From an uncultured Pseudomonadota bacterium (lineage in GTDB: Bacteria; Myxococcota_A; Polyangia; Nannocystales; Nannocystaceae), in contig CAJXVA010000014.1 of the NCBI GenBank assembly GCA_913061055.1, positions 1-46,737 on the forward strand: DNA of 46,737 nt. Direction: 5' to 3'. A program made the position numbers and the translations under genes. Below, in pieces: positions 25,801 through 32,444 of this stretch. How positions within the stretch are numbered: the stretch's first letter is position 1; the number at the start of each line of letters is the position of its first letter. The notes under the pieces are model-generated. The model had not been told where the DNA came from and did not search any database. It saw only the letters and a program-made list of their open reading frames with translations.

Positions 25801-25857
25801 CAGCCCGGTCTCCAGGCCGTCGGGCAGCTCGTCCCGATCTTCGCGCGTATCCGTCAC
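22813..25857 (-). CDS. Ser/Thr protein kinase with membrane segment, Cys-containing module and TPRs (kinase B)
   Basis: 1014 residues from the GTG at 25857; a TTG 36 bp further upstream is also in frame, but a TAACGC -10-like element sits 7 nt before the GTG. The kinase domain (about 40-310) shows GSGAMGTV, VALKIL, HRDFKPANV (His165, Asp167), ADFGLA near 185 and GTPAYMAPE. One hydrophobic segment (LAVGALGMMGIAAVFAGYG) follows. Then comes a Cys-containing part beginning CDD, with ASC, SACFEDRL and VCVD. The remainder is TPRs of about 42 residues with G-x-HP motifs such as GPDHPQTVASEQNL, GRWHPDVARAYSTL and GREHREVASALTSL, usually protein-binding surfaces. It is divergent from an ECF sigma factor that is the probable partner. 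Confidence 0.93.
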   Translation of the reverse strand: MTDTREDRDELPDGLETGLQVARISRGLFQEDSRPARLGRFVVVDRLGSGAMGTVLRAYDPQLDRSVALKILRTEAGTRDRGARTRLEREARALAKLNHPNVVSVHEVGTTQGQMFVAMEMVEGDDLAAWLAQRPEPSGRFSEALELLFQAGRGLSAAHRAGVVHRDFKPANVLIGDDGRVRVADFGLARVGASTEVLESRDAEATDCESASVTQTGAVVGTPAYMAPEQRDGRPADALADQYSFCVAAWEALFGVRPGPKAELVVPPGAGSRARSVAATLKRGLASDRTARFEDMATLVDALAKNPVQRRRRLAVGALGMMGIAAVFAGYGVERSSRCDDVIEPADALWTTAQREELEQGFRSVQWPGAGQSWERFARDADAYVEEWKRSMQASCRAARIDRTLDRETYEARSACFEDRLARFAGVLDVYSETTRDLVVSPFSLSRAVGPLEVCVDRPQPVAEGSRPLMKALGRGLGVLRAGRIAEGAEILEEVLKQAQAQELPLVEMQALAAIGETQDRLQGPEHAVTTREQAYWMALEHGDDALAAQVASSLAFGLASTRDLDAAERWLKPATVLGTRARLGPDEQSEVEGSKARVAYARGDLDNAQAHFEESHRLAVAAWGPDHPQTVASEQNLAQVLIGQREFDDAIELIEHSLRVRLEHFGRWHPDVARAYSTLGVALGMSLRHTEATEQFERVVEILTETYGREHREVASALTSLGQATQALGDEATAARYYKEAVDIFAKVTSPNDTQALTARMNLGRSLISNGRCTEALPLLTTVADSLAERSAKDPRLGIARWMLGACQVRLSQPGAAAEPLQAALEAFKGRPNEEGGILIAIARMHRSAGELQLGREAVVRAIGLLRAEGADPIVRAEALTVQAWLALDGSDLDGALRHARASAEIYRNSSTSPALRVGGWGEAARVLVAVGAPSEAKATALEAHALIEPPDVARQLAPVLTTELYLSLAEAEIATDADASKRWAERALSSLKDAGPSHDADRQLARELADTP

Positions 25858-25864
25858 GCCCTGA

Positions 25865-25870
25865 GCGTTA
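25865..25870 (-). promoter_or_regulatory. -10-like element (TAACGC) before kinase B GTG
   Basis: On the reverse strand TAACGC, in context GCTAACGC, ends 7 nt before the GTG at 25857. It has TA at the first two positions but C at the last, so it is a weak member of the series. Confidence 0.35.
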
Positions 25871-25931
25871 GCACCCAGACCCGCGAAGTCCAAAGCCCGA
25901 CCCGACGATTGCCGTGATCAGCCGCACCGGC

Positions 25932-25937
25932 TACGTT
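25932..25937 (+). promoter_or_regulatory. -10 element (TACGTT) of the second ECF sigma gene
   Basis: TACGTT is 2 nt before an ATG at 25940 and 17 nt before the ATG at 25955. A transcript starting 6-8 nt downstream of the element would miss the first ATG, which is why I prefer the second as the start. Confidence 0.45.
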
Positions 25938-25954
25938 CGATGCCGCTTCGCAAG

Positions 25955-26554
25955 ATGCCGGACGACGACAACGCGCTTTTGAACCGATGGAGGGAAGGTG
26001 ACAAGGCGTCGGGCGACGTGCTTTTTCGCCGACACTTCCGTCCCGTCCGCCGATTCTTCCGCAACAAGATCAACGAGGACGACGTCGACGATCTCATCCA
26101 GCGCACGTTCATGGGTTGCGTGGAGGGGAAGGACCGCTTCCGTGGTGACGCGAGCTTTCGGACGTACCTGTTCGCGACGGCCCGCAAGCAGCTCTACCAG
26201 TTCCTGCGAACTCGCGGACGGATGATGCGCAGGGTCGACCCGGAGCTTGGGGTGACCTCCGTCGCTGCGCTTGGCATGACGCCGAGTTCTGTCGTCGCCG
26301 CCCGGCAGGAACACGACATCCTGCTCCAAGCGTTGCAGCGCGTGCCGGTCGAACAGCAGACGATCTTGGAGCTGTCGTACTGGGAGGGCCTCAGCGGTCC
26401 GGAGATCGCCGCCATCTTCGACATCTCCCCCGTCACGGCGCGCACTCGGCTGTTCCGAGCCCGGGCTGCACTGCAAGAGGTCATCGAAGGCCTCATCCAG
26501 CCGGATACGCCGTTCGACGTCGACGCGGTTGCGGCGACGCTCCCCAAACGCTGA
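25955..26554 (+). CDS. ECF sigma-70 family factor (partner of kinase B)
   Basis: 199 residues from ATG 25955; ATG 25940 is the alternative. Region 2 (about 5-80) has LLNRWREGD, FFRNKINEDDVDDLIQRTF and SFRTYLFATARKQLYQFLR. Region 4 (about 125-170) has VPVEQQTILELSYWEGLSGPEIAAIF followed by the recognition helix in TARTRLFRARAAL. It is a close paralogue of the ECF factor at 11051, sharing FFRNK, a CV-G-DRF-G-SFRTYLF block and a matching N-terminus. Both sit next to a kinase-TPR gene and lack a neighbouring anti-sigma gene, so control by phosphorylation is likely (inference). Confidence 0.92.
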   Translation: MPDDDNALLNRWREGDKASGDVLFRRHFRPVRRFFRNKINEDDVDDLIQRTFMGCVEGKDRFRGDASFRTYLFATARKQLYQFLRTRGRMMRRVDPELGVTSVAALGMTPSSVVAARQEHDILLQALQRVPVEQQTILELSYWEGLSGPEIAAIFDISPVTARTRLFRARAALQEVIEGLIQPDTPFDVDAVAATLPKR

Positions 26555-26585
26555 GTGACCGAAGCGGCGGCAGCTCTACGGCTGT

Positions 26586-26591
26586 TACTGT
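26586..26591 (+). promoter_or_regulatory. Extended -10 element (TGT-TACTGT) before ATG at 26600
   Basis: TACTGT preceded by TGT ends 8 nt before the ATG. It uses the same hexamer as the element at 12971. Confidence 0.55.
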
Positions 26592-26599
26592 GACTCGTC

Positions 26600-28447
26600 A
26601 TGCGAAGTCTCATCGCGGCGAGCATCGTGGGGCTTTTCTCTGGCTGTACGCCTCCGTCCACCGCGAGCCCATCCTCCGATCCCATACCGTCCGTTGAAGA
26701 GGACGCGGCCCCAGAGAAAGAACGCGATCCTGTAGGTCCGATCGTGCTTGGAACGAAAGAAGTCCGGGGTCTACAGCTCACGCTGGAGACGGCCAAGCAG
26801 CGGTGGCTGCTGGGTGAGAACATCGTCGTGCACTACGTCGCGAAGAACGTCGGCGAGGCCCGGACGAGCGTGAGCTTCGGTGGCGACTACCGGGGCGGTC
26901 CGCGGGCGACTCGCATCAAGGTGACGGCGACCGACGCCTCGGGCACCTCGTTGCTCGACCCTCATCCCAAGTTCATGATCTTCGGGGGCCTGGGAGGAGA
27001 CTTCGACCTCGAGCCGGGCGAGGAGTTTGCGTTCACGGTTTCGCTGGGCCGGTACCGCCGGTTCGAGACGGCGGGCACGCACCGTATCGCCGTGGCGCAC
27101 GACCTCGGGTGGACGTCGGAGGATGAGGCCCTCACTCCCGACGACGAGCGCTGGGTCGAGGGAGAACTGGAGATCGCCGTCCCGTCTGCGGCGGAAGCGG
27201 AGTTGGTGGTGGCACGGATGCAGGCGATCTCCTCGGATGCGGGCAAAACTGTCGGTGAGCGGGCCCGTCCGTTCGCGGACTTCACCGCCCTGTCCTATCC
27301 GATCTACCTCCCGCTGCTTGCCTCGATCATCGAGAGTGAGCCCAGGGCGATGCGTGGCATCGCGAGCATCGCAACCGTCGAAGCCACCGCGGTCTTGCTC
27401 GGGCTTGCGGAGCATCACGACCCCGAGACTTCGAGTGCAGCGCTCGACGCCGTAGAACGGCGCCTGCCGTCGACCGCTTCGACTCCGCGCTTCGACGAGG
27501 CCGAACACGCTGCATGGGTCGCGAGGACTTGGAATGCCGATGTTCTTGGATCCGATGTACGAGCGCTGGCCGAATCCCTTCTGAACGCCAACGATCCACA
27601 GCGGGTGATGCGTGGGGCGCGTTTGCTCGGGGCGGTGGCGGAGCCCAGTGACGTCCAGCGGGTGATGCGAGCGCTCGACCGCAGCTTGGAGGCGACGCGC
27701 CAAGAGCCGATCCCCTATCCCGAGCCGCGCACAGCGGTCTCTGAGCTCATCGCCACAGCCGAGCTTCTTCTGGCTGCGGGCGTGTCGTCCAAACCCAGTC
27801 CCTCCACTCCAGGAGAGATCGCGCTGTACATCCTCGAACACGCAGACGAGGAGAGCCGACCTTCGGGATACGGTGCGCTCGCGGCAAAGTGGCTCCGGCA
27901 CGACATTCCGCAGCTCGGGGTATTGGTGCTGCGACGAACCTCTGCGCCCCTGGAACCAGGCCTTCGCGCGGAGCTCCCAACGGTGCTCGGCCAGCCCCAC
28001 GTCGGGCTTGCGAATGCGGCTTGTGCTGCGTTGGGGCAGGCGGGGTCGAACTCGGCCGTCCATGGGGCGGTGCTCGCCGCGATGACCACCGCGACCGATC
28101 GGTGGTTGATCAGCTGCCTTCATGCCACGGCGGTGAGCGTCGGGATCTCTCGGGATGCGATCGCCAAGGTTTGGGTGGATCGCCTCGACGAGGAGGACAT
28201 GACCCAGCGAATGCTCGAGGAGCTGCTCTTCGTCGTCGAGCACAGCGGCCATGGTTCGTCGGGGGTGCCCGACGCGGCTGAGGGGATGCGTCTGAAGCGG
28301 GTTTGGACGGCCTGGCTGCGAAAGCATCGCTCCGGGGTGCGGGCCGGAAAGGTGTTCGCCCTTGGGGATCCTGCCCTCACTCCAGAGCTCTTTCCGCCGG
28401 GTTTCTCGCTGAGCGACCGGGCCGGTATGCGCTGGCCAGAGCCGTGA
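26600..28447 (+). CDS. Large lipoprotein, possible HEAT-like repeats
   Basis: 615 residues. Signal peptide with lipobox FSGC (Cys16). A beta-rich domain (about 50-195) follows with LQLTLETAKQRWLLGENIVVHYVAKNVGE, which reads like a bacterial Ig-like or DUF-type domain that measures or binds something in the periplasm. The C-terminal two thirds are helical with repeated LLG..AEPSDVQRVMRALDR and ALGQAG-type units, suggesting HEAT-like repeats and thus a protein-binding scaffold. No catalytic motif seen. It follows the sigma gene by 45 bp but has its own -10 element. Function unknown. Confidence 0.75.
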   Translation: MRSLIAASIVGLFSGCTPPSTASPSSDPIPSVEEDAAPEKERDPVGPIVLGTKEVRGLQLTLETAKQRWLLGENIVVHYVAKNVGEARTSVSFGGDYRGGPRATRIKVTATDASGTSLLDPHPKFMIFGGLGGDFDLEPGEEFAFTVSLGRYRRFETAGTHRIAVAHDLGWTSEDEALTPDDERWVEGELEIAVPSAAEAELVVARMQAISSDAGKTVGERARPFADFTALSYPIYLPLLASIIESEPRAMRGIASIATVEATAVLLGLAEHHDPETSSAALDAVERRLPSTASTPRFDEAEHAAWVARTWNADVLGSDVRALAESLLNANDPQRVMRGARLLGAVAEPSDVQRVMRALDRSLEATRQEPIPYPEPRTAVSELIATAELLLAAGVSSKPSPSTPGEIALYILEHADEESRPSGYGALAAKWLRHDIPQLGVLVLRRTSAPLEPGLRAELPTVLGQPHVGLANAACAALGQAGSNSAVHGAVLAAMTTATDRWLISCLHATAVSVGISRDAIAKVWVDRLDEEDMTQRMLEELLFVVEHSGHGSSGVPDAAEGMRLKRVWTAWLRKHRSGVRAGKVFALGDPALTPELFPPGFSLSDRAGMRWPEP

Positions 28448-28575
28448 CAGGGCCCGAAACACCGGAACAAATGAACTTCGGGCCTCGCCAGACCGCCCGA
28501 TCGCTCCGAGGGGCGCGGCGCAGTACCTTCGCGCAAGTGGCGCAACCGTTCCGTGGGACCGCCTACACGGCCCCC

Positions 28576-28581
28576 TAGAAT
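28576..28581 (+). promoter_or_regulatory. Likely -10 element (TAGAAT) of the cold-shock gene
   Basis: TAGAAT is the best -10 match upstream of the cold-shock gene and is followed by an A-rich segment. A convincing -35 at 17 bp is not visible. Confidence 0.4.
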
Positions 28582-28654
28582 GAAAAAAAGAAAAGCCCCA
28601 GACACTAGAAGACGGACGTGCTAGATGCTCCGCTAGCCTCAATCGAGAGGCCTT

Positions 28655-28671
28655 CCGCTCCTAGGGAGCGG
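28655..28671 (+). repeat. Hairpin in the cold-shock leader
   Basis: CCGCTCC and GGAGCGG form a 7-bp stem around TAG, ending 19 nt before the ATG of the cold-shock gene. That places it next to the ribosome-binding region, where it could control translation. Confidence 0.6.
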
Positions 28672-28690
28672 TAATCGAAAGCACAAGAAA

Positions 28691-28888
28691 ATGGCTGAAG
28701 GTACGATCAAGCGTCTCACGGACAAGGGTTTTGGATTCATCGACACTGGTGGTGGCCAAGACATGTTCTTCCACATGTCGAGCGTCGAAGGCACGAGCTA
28801 CGACCAACTTCGCGAAGGCCAGAAGGTCTCGTTCACTGAAGGCGAAGGTCCCAAAGGCCCACGCGCCGAAAACGTCCGCCCTGTCTAA
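28691..28888 (+). CDS. cspA: Cold-shock protein (CspA family)
   Basis: 65 residues, the normal size of a single cold-shock domain. RNA-binding motifs KGFGFI (RNP1, residues 12-17) and DMFFH (RNP2, 24-28) are intact, and the C-terminal GPRAENV matches the family. It binds single-stranded nucleic acid and acts as an RNA chaperone in the cytoplasm. The ATG follows a purine-rich AAGAAA segment and a hairpin. The gene is monocistronic, between a long leader and a strong terminator. The gene symbol denotes the family; a genome usually has several copies, so which paralogue this is cannot be told. Confidence 0.97.
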   Translation: MAEGTIKRLTDKGFGFIDTGGGQDMFFHMSSVEGTSYDQLREGQKVSFTEGEGPKGPRAENVRPV

Positions 28889-28925
28889 ACCAGACTCGGT
28901 AGACCCCGTCATTTGACGGTGAAGA

Positions 28926-28955
28926 GGAGTCGGCTTGATCGCCGGCTCCTTTTTT
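28926..28955 (+). terminator. Intrinsic terminator of the cold-shock gene
   Basis: GGAGTCGGC (28926-28934) pairs with GCCGGCTCC (28941-28949) over 9 bp with one G-T wobble around a 6-nt loop, followed by a run of six T. This is the clearest Rho-independent terminator in the window. Confidence 0.93.
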
Positions 28956-28977
28956 CATTGGTTGTGGTGGCGACGGC

Positions 28978-29562
28978 TCAAAACCGGACCGCAAAGCAGA
29001 CACCGTCCGGCGTCCGACGGTGGCTCAGTCGTGCATCCGCGCTGCCGGAGATCCGAAGGGCCGCTCGGGCGCCTGCGATGATGCCCAGGATCCGGTTTCG
29101 GGTGATACCCGGCCAGTGCGTCAGGTCGAGCTCGACGCCGCCCTCGATGTCTCGCGCGGTCATCACCCCGTGCGTGTAGCTCTTTCGGTACACAGCCGCG
29201 GCGCGCCGAATGATCATTCGCCCCGGAGCGAGTCGCAGAAGCGCCTTCCACACCGTGTTGAACACCTGCTCGTTCGCGGCTTCGATGATCGTGGGGAACA
29301 GCTCCTCCAGCGAACGACCCGCTTCCGTGGCGATGCCCTCGTAGACGATGTCGATCTTGTCGACGTCGAGCCAGGCACCCGCGACGAGCGCGTCGACCTC
29401 GTCACGTAACTCCGCCGAGAGTCTCTCCAGCGCGCCGTCGACAGCGTTGTCTCCGAGCTCTGCTCTAAATCCGACGAGGTGTCGCAGGACGAGCGTGGCC
29501 GACATTTTCACCACATCCCCCGGGTTCGCGCGCCGCGACGCGTCTGCTTCGGCGTTGCTCAC
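28978..29562 (-). CDS. Uncharacterised protein, possible DUF2378 (myxobacterial) family
   Basis: 194 residues from GTG 29562, no signal peptide or membrane segment. Mainly helical at first (about 1-110), then VYRKSYTHGVMTARDIEGGVELDLTHWPG and a C-terminal LSHRRTPDGVCFAVRF, which ends like the beta-rich tail of DUF2378 proteins, a family nearly restricted to Myxococcota. The assignment is tentative, from overall layout and a few residues. The start is supported by a TAACGA element 6 nt upstream. Its 3' end faces the terminator of the cold-shock gene. Confidence 0.65.
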   Translation of the reverse strand: MSNAEADASRRANPGDVVKMSATLVLRHLVGFRAELGDNAVDGALERLSAELRDEVDALVAGAWLDVDKIDIVYEGIATEAGRSLEELFPTIIEAANEQVFNTVWKALLRLAPGRMIIRRAAAVYRKSYTHGVMTARDIEGGVELDLTHWPGITRNRILGIIAGARAALRISGSADARLSHRRTPDGVCFAVRF

Positions 29563-29568
29563 GGCCGC

Positions 29569-29574
29569 TCGTTA
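29569..29574 (-). promoter_or_regulatory. -10-like element (TAACGA) overlapping the upstream stop codon
   Basis: On the reverse strand TAACGA ends 6 nt before the GTG at 29562. Its TAA is the stop codon of the IgGFc-type gene. Confidence 0.35.
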
Positions 29575-31209
29575 GCCCTCGGGGTTGGGGTTGATGATGC
29601 CTGTTCCGGTTCCACCGATGTACGCGTAGCTGTCGTGCTGGTCGTAGCCGACGACGACGACGCCGAACTTCTGATCCCCACCATCGAGGACGTGCACACC
29701 GTCGGGCACGGGGACGCGCGCAACTTCGAACGTCCCGGCCCCGACCGGCGCGAACAGGGTGTCGTCGACCGCGACGCCGTCGATGGTGATCGAGGCTCCG
29801 GCAGGGCGAGTCAGGATGAAGACATCGTTCACCCAGGTCCCCGGAACGAGGACGACGTACCGCGGGAGGAACTGCTCGACCGACACGTACTGCGCCATGG
29901 CAGGGTCGCCGATGTCAGAGCCGAGGGCCTCCGCGCCGACCATATAGCCAACGACGCCGATCGGCTTGGTGGCGGTGATGCCGAAATCGGCTTCGGTGCC
30001 CACGGGCGCGGTGACCATGAACTCCCCGACCATGCCCGCGTCGAGGTTGAGCGCCGGCCCGGGTAGGCCCGAGAGTGCAGGGTCGAAGTCGAACGAGATC
30101 GTGGTGCCGTCTTCGGATGCGTAGACCTGCCAGAACGTGGCTTCAGGGTTGCCAGCGGCGCGCACGGGCATGTGTGCGGCGACAAAGTTCTGGCCCCACT
30201 GGCGGACGCCGGAGAGCTGCTCTTCGAGGTGGTCACAGCAGCAGACGTTGCTCGGGATGTTGATGCACGTGTGACCGGGCAAGACCGCGACTGGGTGGTC
30301 TTCGTCGGTCACGATCCGCGAGCCCGTCATGGAGTTGGCCTGGTTGGCCGCGACGATCTGCGCCACGTCGCCATCTTGAAGAGCGATCGTAATCGTCTCG
30401 CCGGGTGCGGCCGCCTGGATGCCCCCGCCGGCTGTGGTGGCGTTGGTGGCCGTGAACTGCACGCTGGTGCCATCAGCGGTACCGACGATGGTCACGTAGG
30501 GGTAGCCGGCGCCTCCGGAGGACGAGATGAAGTTGGTGCTGATGACGTGGTTGACCGAGTCCAGCGTCGGCACGGGATAGAGCATCGAGGCGTCGGACAG
30601 GAACGAGGACGCACCATCGATGGGGCTGAACTGATACGCGACGATGGGCGTGTCGGAGACGATGCGGTAGGCGCCCGCGGCTCGAATCCCGGTGTTCTCC
30701 TGGTGACGGTCGGGCACCATGAACTCGTTGAGCGACAGGGGCGCAATGGTGACCGGCGCCGCGATGTCGGTCCAAACCCCTCCTTCGCGGGTCTGAACGG
30801 AGACATTCGCTGGCACATCGGTCTGCACGTTGGCGGTCACGATGGCGTATGGAAGCGCATCGCTCGTGCTGTCCATGTCGACGGCATAGAAGACACAGCC
30901 GACCGACGACTCCCCGGCCTCGGCTTGCTCGCAGGTCTCGGGGATCACCGGCCCCGTCATACCGGGCCCACCCGCATCGGGGAGGGTGCCGATGTCGAAG
31001 ATCGGGCCGCCACCGGTGTCATCCGCACTCGTCGCGCTCTGGGAGCCTCCGCTCGTCGGCCCGCCGGTATCGGTGCCCTGCGTCGTGCTGTTGGTCGCAG
31101 TCGCGCTGACCGGTCCAAGCGTGGTCAGGCTCGTCGCTGCGTTGGAGCCGCCGTCATCGTTGCAAGCGACAACCAACACCAAACCCGCGAGGATTCCGCA
31201 AACTCTCAC
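29572..31209 (-). CDS. IgGFc-binding-type surface lipoprotein
   Basis: 545 residues from GTG 31209. Lipobox VVACN, then a Thr/Ser/Gly linker with TTQGTDTGG and SATSADDTGGG (about 30-75). The rest is one long beta-rich domain: VGCVFYAVDMDS, IVAYQFSPIDG, VSTNFISSSGGAGYPYVTIV-type strands, HPVAVLPGHTC, a CCCDHLEEQL cluster, and the closing FGVVVVGYDQHDSYAYIGG. The last motif is diagnostic for the IgGFc-binding protein N-terminal domain family, which is common as surface lipoproteins in myxobacteria and was named for a mucin-like eukaryotic protein. Actual IgG binding is not implied. It is probably an adhesin or structural surface protein. The methyltransferase gene lies upstream on the same strand, 35 bp away. 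Confidence 0.88.
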   Translation of the reverse strand: MRVCGILAGLVLVVACNDDGGSNAATSLTTLGPVSATATNSTTQGTDTGGPTSGGSQSATSADDTGGGPIFDIGTLPDAGGPGMTGPVIPETCEQAEAGESSVGCVFYAVDMDSTSDALPYAIVTANVQTDVPANVSVQTREGGVWTDIAAPVTIAPLSLNEFMVPDRHQENTGIRAAGAYRIVSDTPIVAYQFSPIDGASSFLSDASMLYPVPTLDSVNHVISTNFISSSGGAGYPYVTIVGTADGTSVQFTATNATTAGGGIQAAAPGETITIALQDGDVAQIVAANQANSMTGSRIVTDEDHPVAVLPGHTCINIPSNVCCCDHLEEQLSGVRQWGQNFVAAHMPVRAAGNPEATFWQVYASEDGTTISFDFDPALSGLPGPALNLDAGMVGEFMVTAPVGTEADFGITATKPIGVVGYMVGAEALGSDIGDPAMAQYVSVEQFLPRYVVLVPGTWVNDVFILTRPAGASITIDGVAVDDTLFAPVGAGTFEVARVPVPDGVHVLDGGDQKFGVVVVGYDQHDSYAYIGGTGTGIINPNPEG

Positions 31210-31243
31210 ATTGCAAAGGTTGCCATGATCCTGCGCGAGCGGG

Positions 31244-32362
31244 TCACGCCGATGGCGGATTCTCGAGCAGCTTGAGCAACGTGGGTTCAACCCCCAGCGT
31301 CGCGCAGCGCTTGCGGAGCTTGGCGAGGGCCTCGGGAGTGAGGGCCTTGTCGGCGCCCGGCCTGCGATGGGCACGTAGCAGCAGGTTCTTGGCGGAGTGC
31401 GTGCTCTCGACGAACTCGACGACGTCGACCTTGTAGCCGCATGCCGTCAGCATCTCGACGCGCAGCGCATCGGTGAGCACCGAGCCGTACTCTCGCCGAA
31501 GCAGGCCGTGTTTCGTGATCGCCCCGTCCGAGCGCTTCTCGAGCTGGGCCGCGAGCTCGCGCTGGCAGCAGGGCGCGACGAGGAGCACGGGGGCTCCGGT
31601 TCGAATGCCGAGCGCGAGCGCTTCATCGGTCGCGGTATCGCAAGCGTGCAGGGCCAGCAAGATGTCGGGGGGCTCGGTCGGCTGGACATCGGAGATCCGG
31701 CCGACCGTGAACGTGGTGTTGGTCCAGCCCATCGCGTCCGAACGCTCGCGGCAGTTGGCCACGACGTCTTCGCGGATGTCGACTCCCCAAAGCGTGCTGG
31801 GGATCTCCGCGAGCCTCAGCGCCTCGGCCAACACGAAGGTGAGGTAGCCATTGCCGCACGCGACATCGACGATGCGAAGCGGCGCCTCGGCGGTGGCTTT
31901 GCGGTGGGCGAGCAGTCGTTCCCAGCCTGGCCGGCACAGCTCGACGAAGTGATTGACCTGCTTGTACTTCTTGGCGGACTTGGTGGAGATCGTGCCGTCG
32001 GCGTTCATGATGCCGATGACACGCAGCAGATCGGCGCTGCCATCGGGCTGAAGAACCCGATCTTTGCCCCCCATGACCTTGGACTTTCGCTCCTCGTCGA
32101 GCCTCAGCACCTTGGCCTTGCCGTAGCGGGCGTCCACGCGGACGCGGGTGCGCTCGTCGATGACCAGCACTTGCTTGACCCGACCCTCGCCGGCGGCGTC
32201 CATGGCCGCTTCGACCATCGCGTCGAGGTCGTCCCCCTCGAAGACCTGCGCGGCCTCGTCATCTGCGCCAGGACGTGAGAACACCGCGCGCTGCCATCCG
32301 TCCTTCGCGTGCCGCCGAAGCGTCTTGGCCAATCGTCCCAGGTTTAGGGCCCTTTGAGACAT
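31244..32362 (-). CDS. SAM-dependent methyltransferase (Methyltransf_32-like)
   Basis: 372 residues, cytoplasmic. An N-terminal domain of about 150 residues contains LVIDERTRVRVDARYGKAKVLRL. The methyltransferase core follows: IVDVACGNGYLTFVLAEAL (SAM-binding motif I), WGVDIRE (motif II), LLALHACDTATDEAL and VAPCCQREL. The HACD-TD and PCCQ motifs are typical of the Methyltransf_32/GSTCD-like group, probably RNA-modifying (inference). A C-terminal helix pair follows. The start ATG has a TATGGT element 8 nt upstream. Divergent from serA with 82 bp between. Confidence 0.85.
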   Translation of the reverse strand: MSQRALNLGRLAKTLRRHAKDGWQRAVFSRPGADDEAAQVFEGDDLDAMVEAAMDAAGEGRVKQVLVIDERTRVRVDARYGKAKVLRLDEERKSKVMGGKDRVLQPDGSADLLRVIGIMNADGTISTKSAKKYKQVNHFVELCRPGWERLLAHRKATAEAPLRIVDVACGNGYLTFVLAEALRLAEIPSTLWGVDIREDVVANCRERSDAMGWTNTTFTVGRISDVQPTEPPDILLALHACDTATDEALALGIRTGAPVLLVAPCCQRELAAQLEKRSDGAITKHGLLRREYGSVLTDALRVEMLTACGYKVDVVEFVESTHSAKNLLLRAHRRPGADKALTPEALAKLRKRCATLGVEPTLLKLLENPPSA

Positions 32363-32370
32363 GAGGCGGG

Positions 32371-32376
32371 ACCATA
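32371..32376 (-). promoter_or_regulatory. -10 element (TATGGT) before ATG at 32362
   Basis: On the reverse strand TATGGT ends 8 nt before the methyltransferase ATG. Confidence 0.5.
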
Positions 32377-32444
32377 GGCCTGGTCCGCACGAGCCTGCAA
32401 ATCACGCGGTGGCCCTGGCCTCGGGCTTGGTCCACAATCCGATT

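Larger units (their letters stand above)
28448..28690 (+). other. Long leader region of the cold-shock gene
   Basis: No gene in these 243 bp. The last 110 bp are AT-richer than the rest of the window and carry a likely -10 (TAGAAT, 28576-28581), an A-rich stretch just after it, five CTAG tetranucleotides and a 7-bp hairpin. A start site near 28588 would give a leader of about 100 nt. Long structured leaders are a hallmark of cspA-type genes, whose mRNA structure changes with temperature. Confidence 0.55.
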
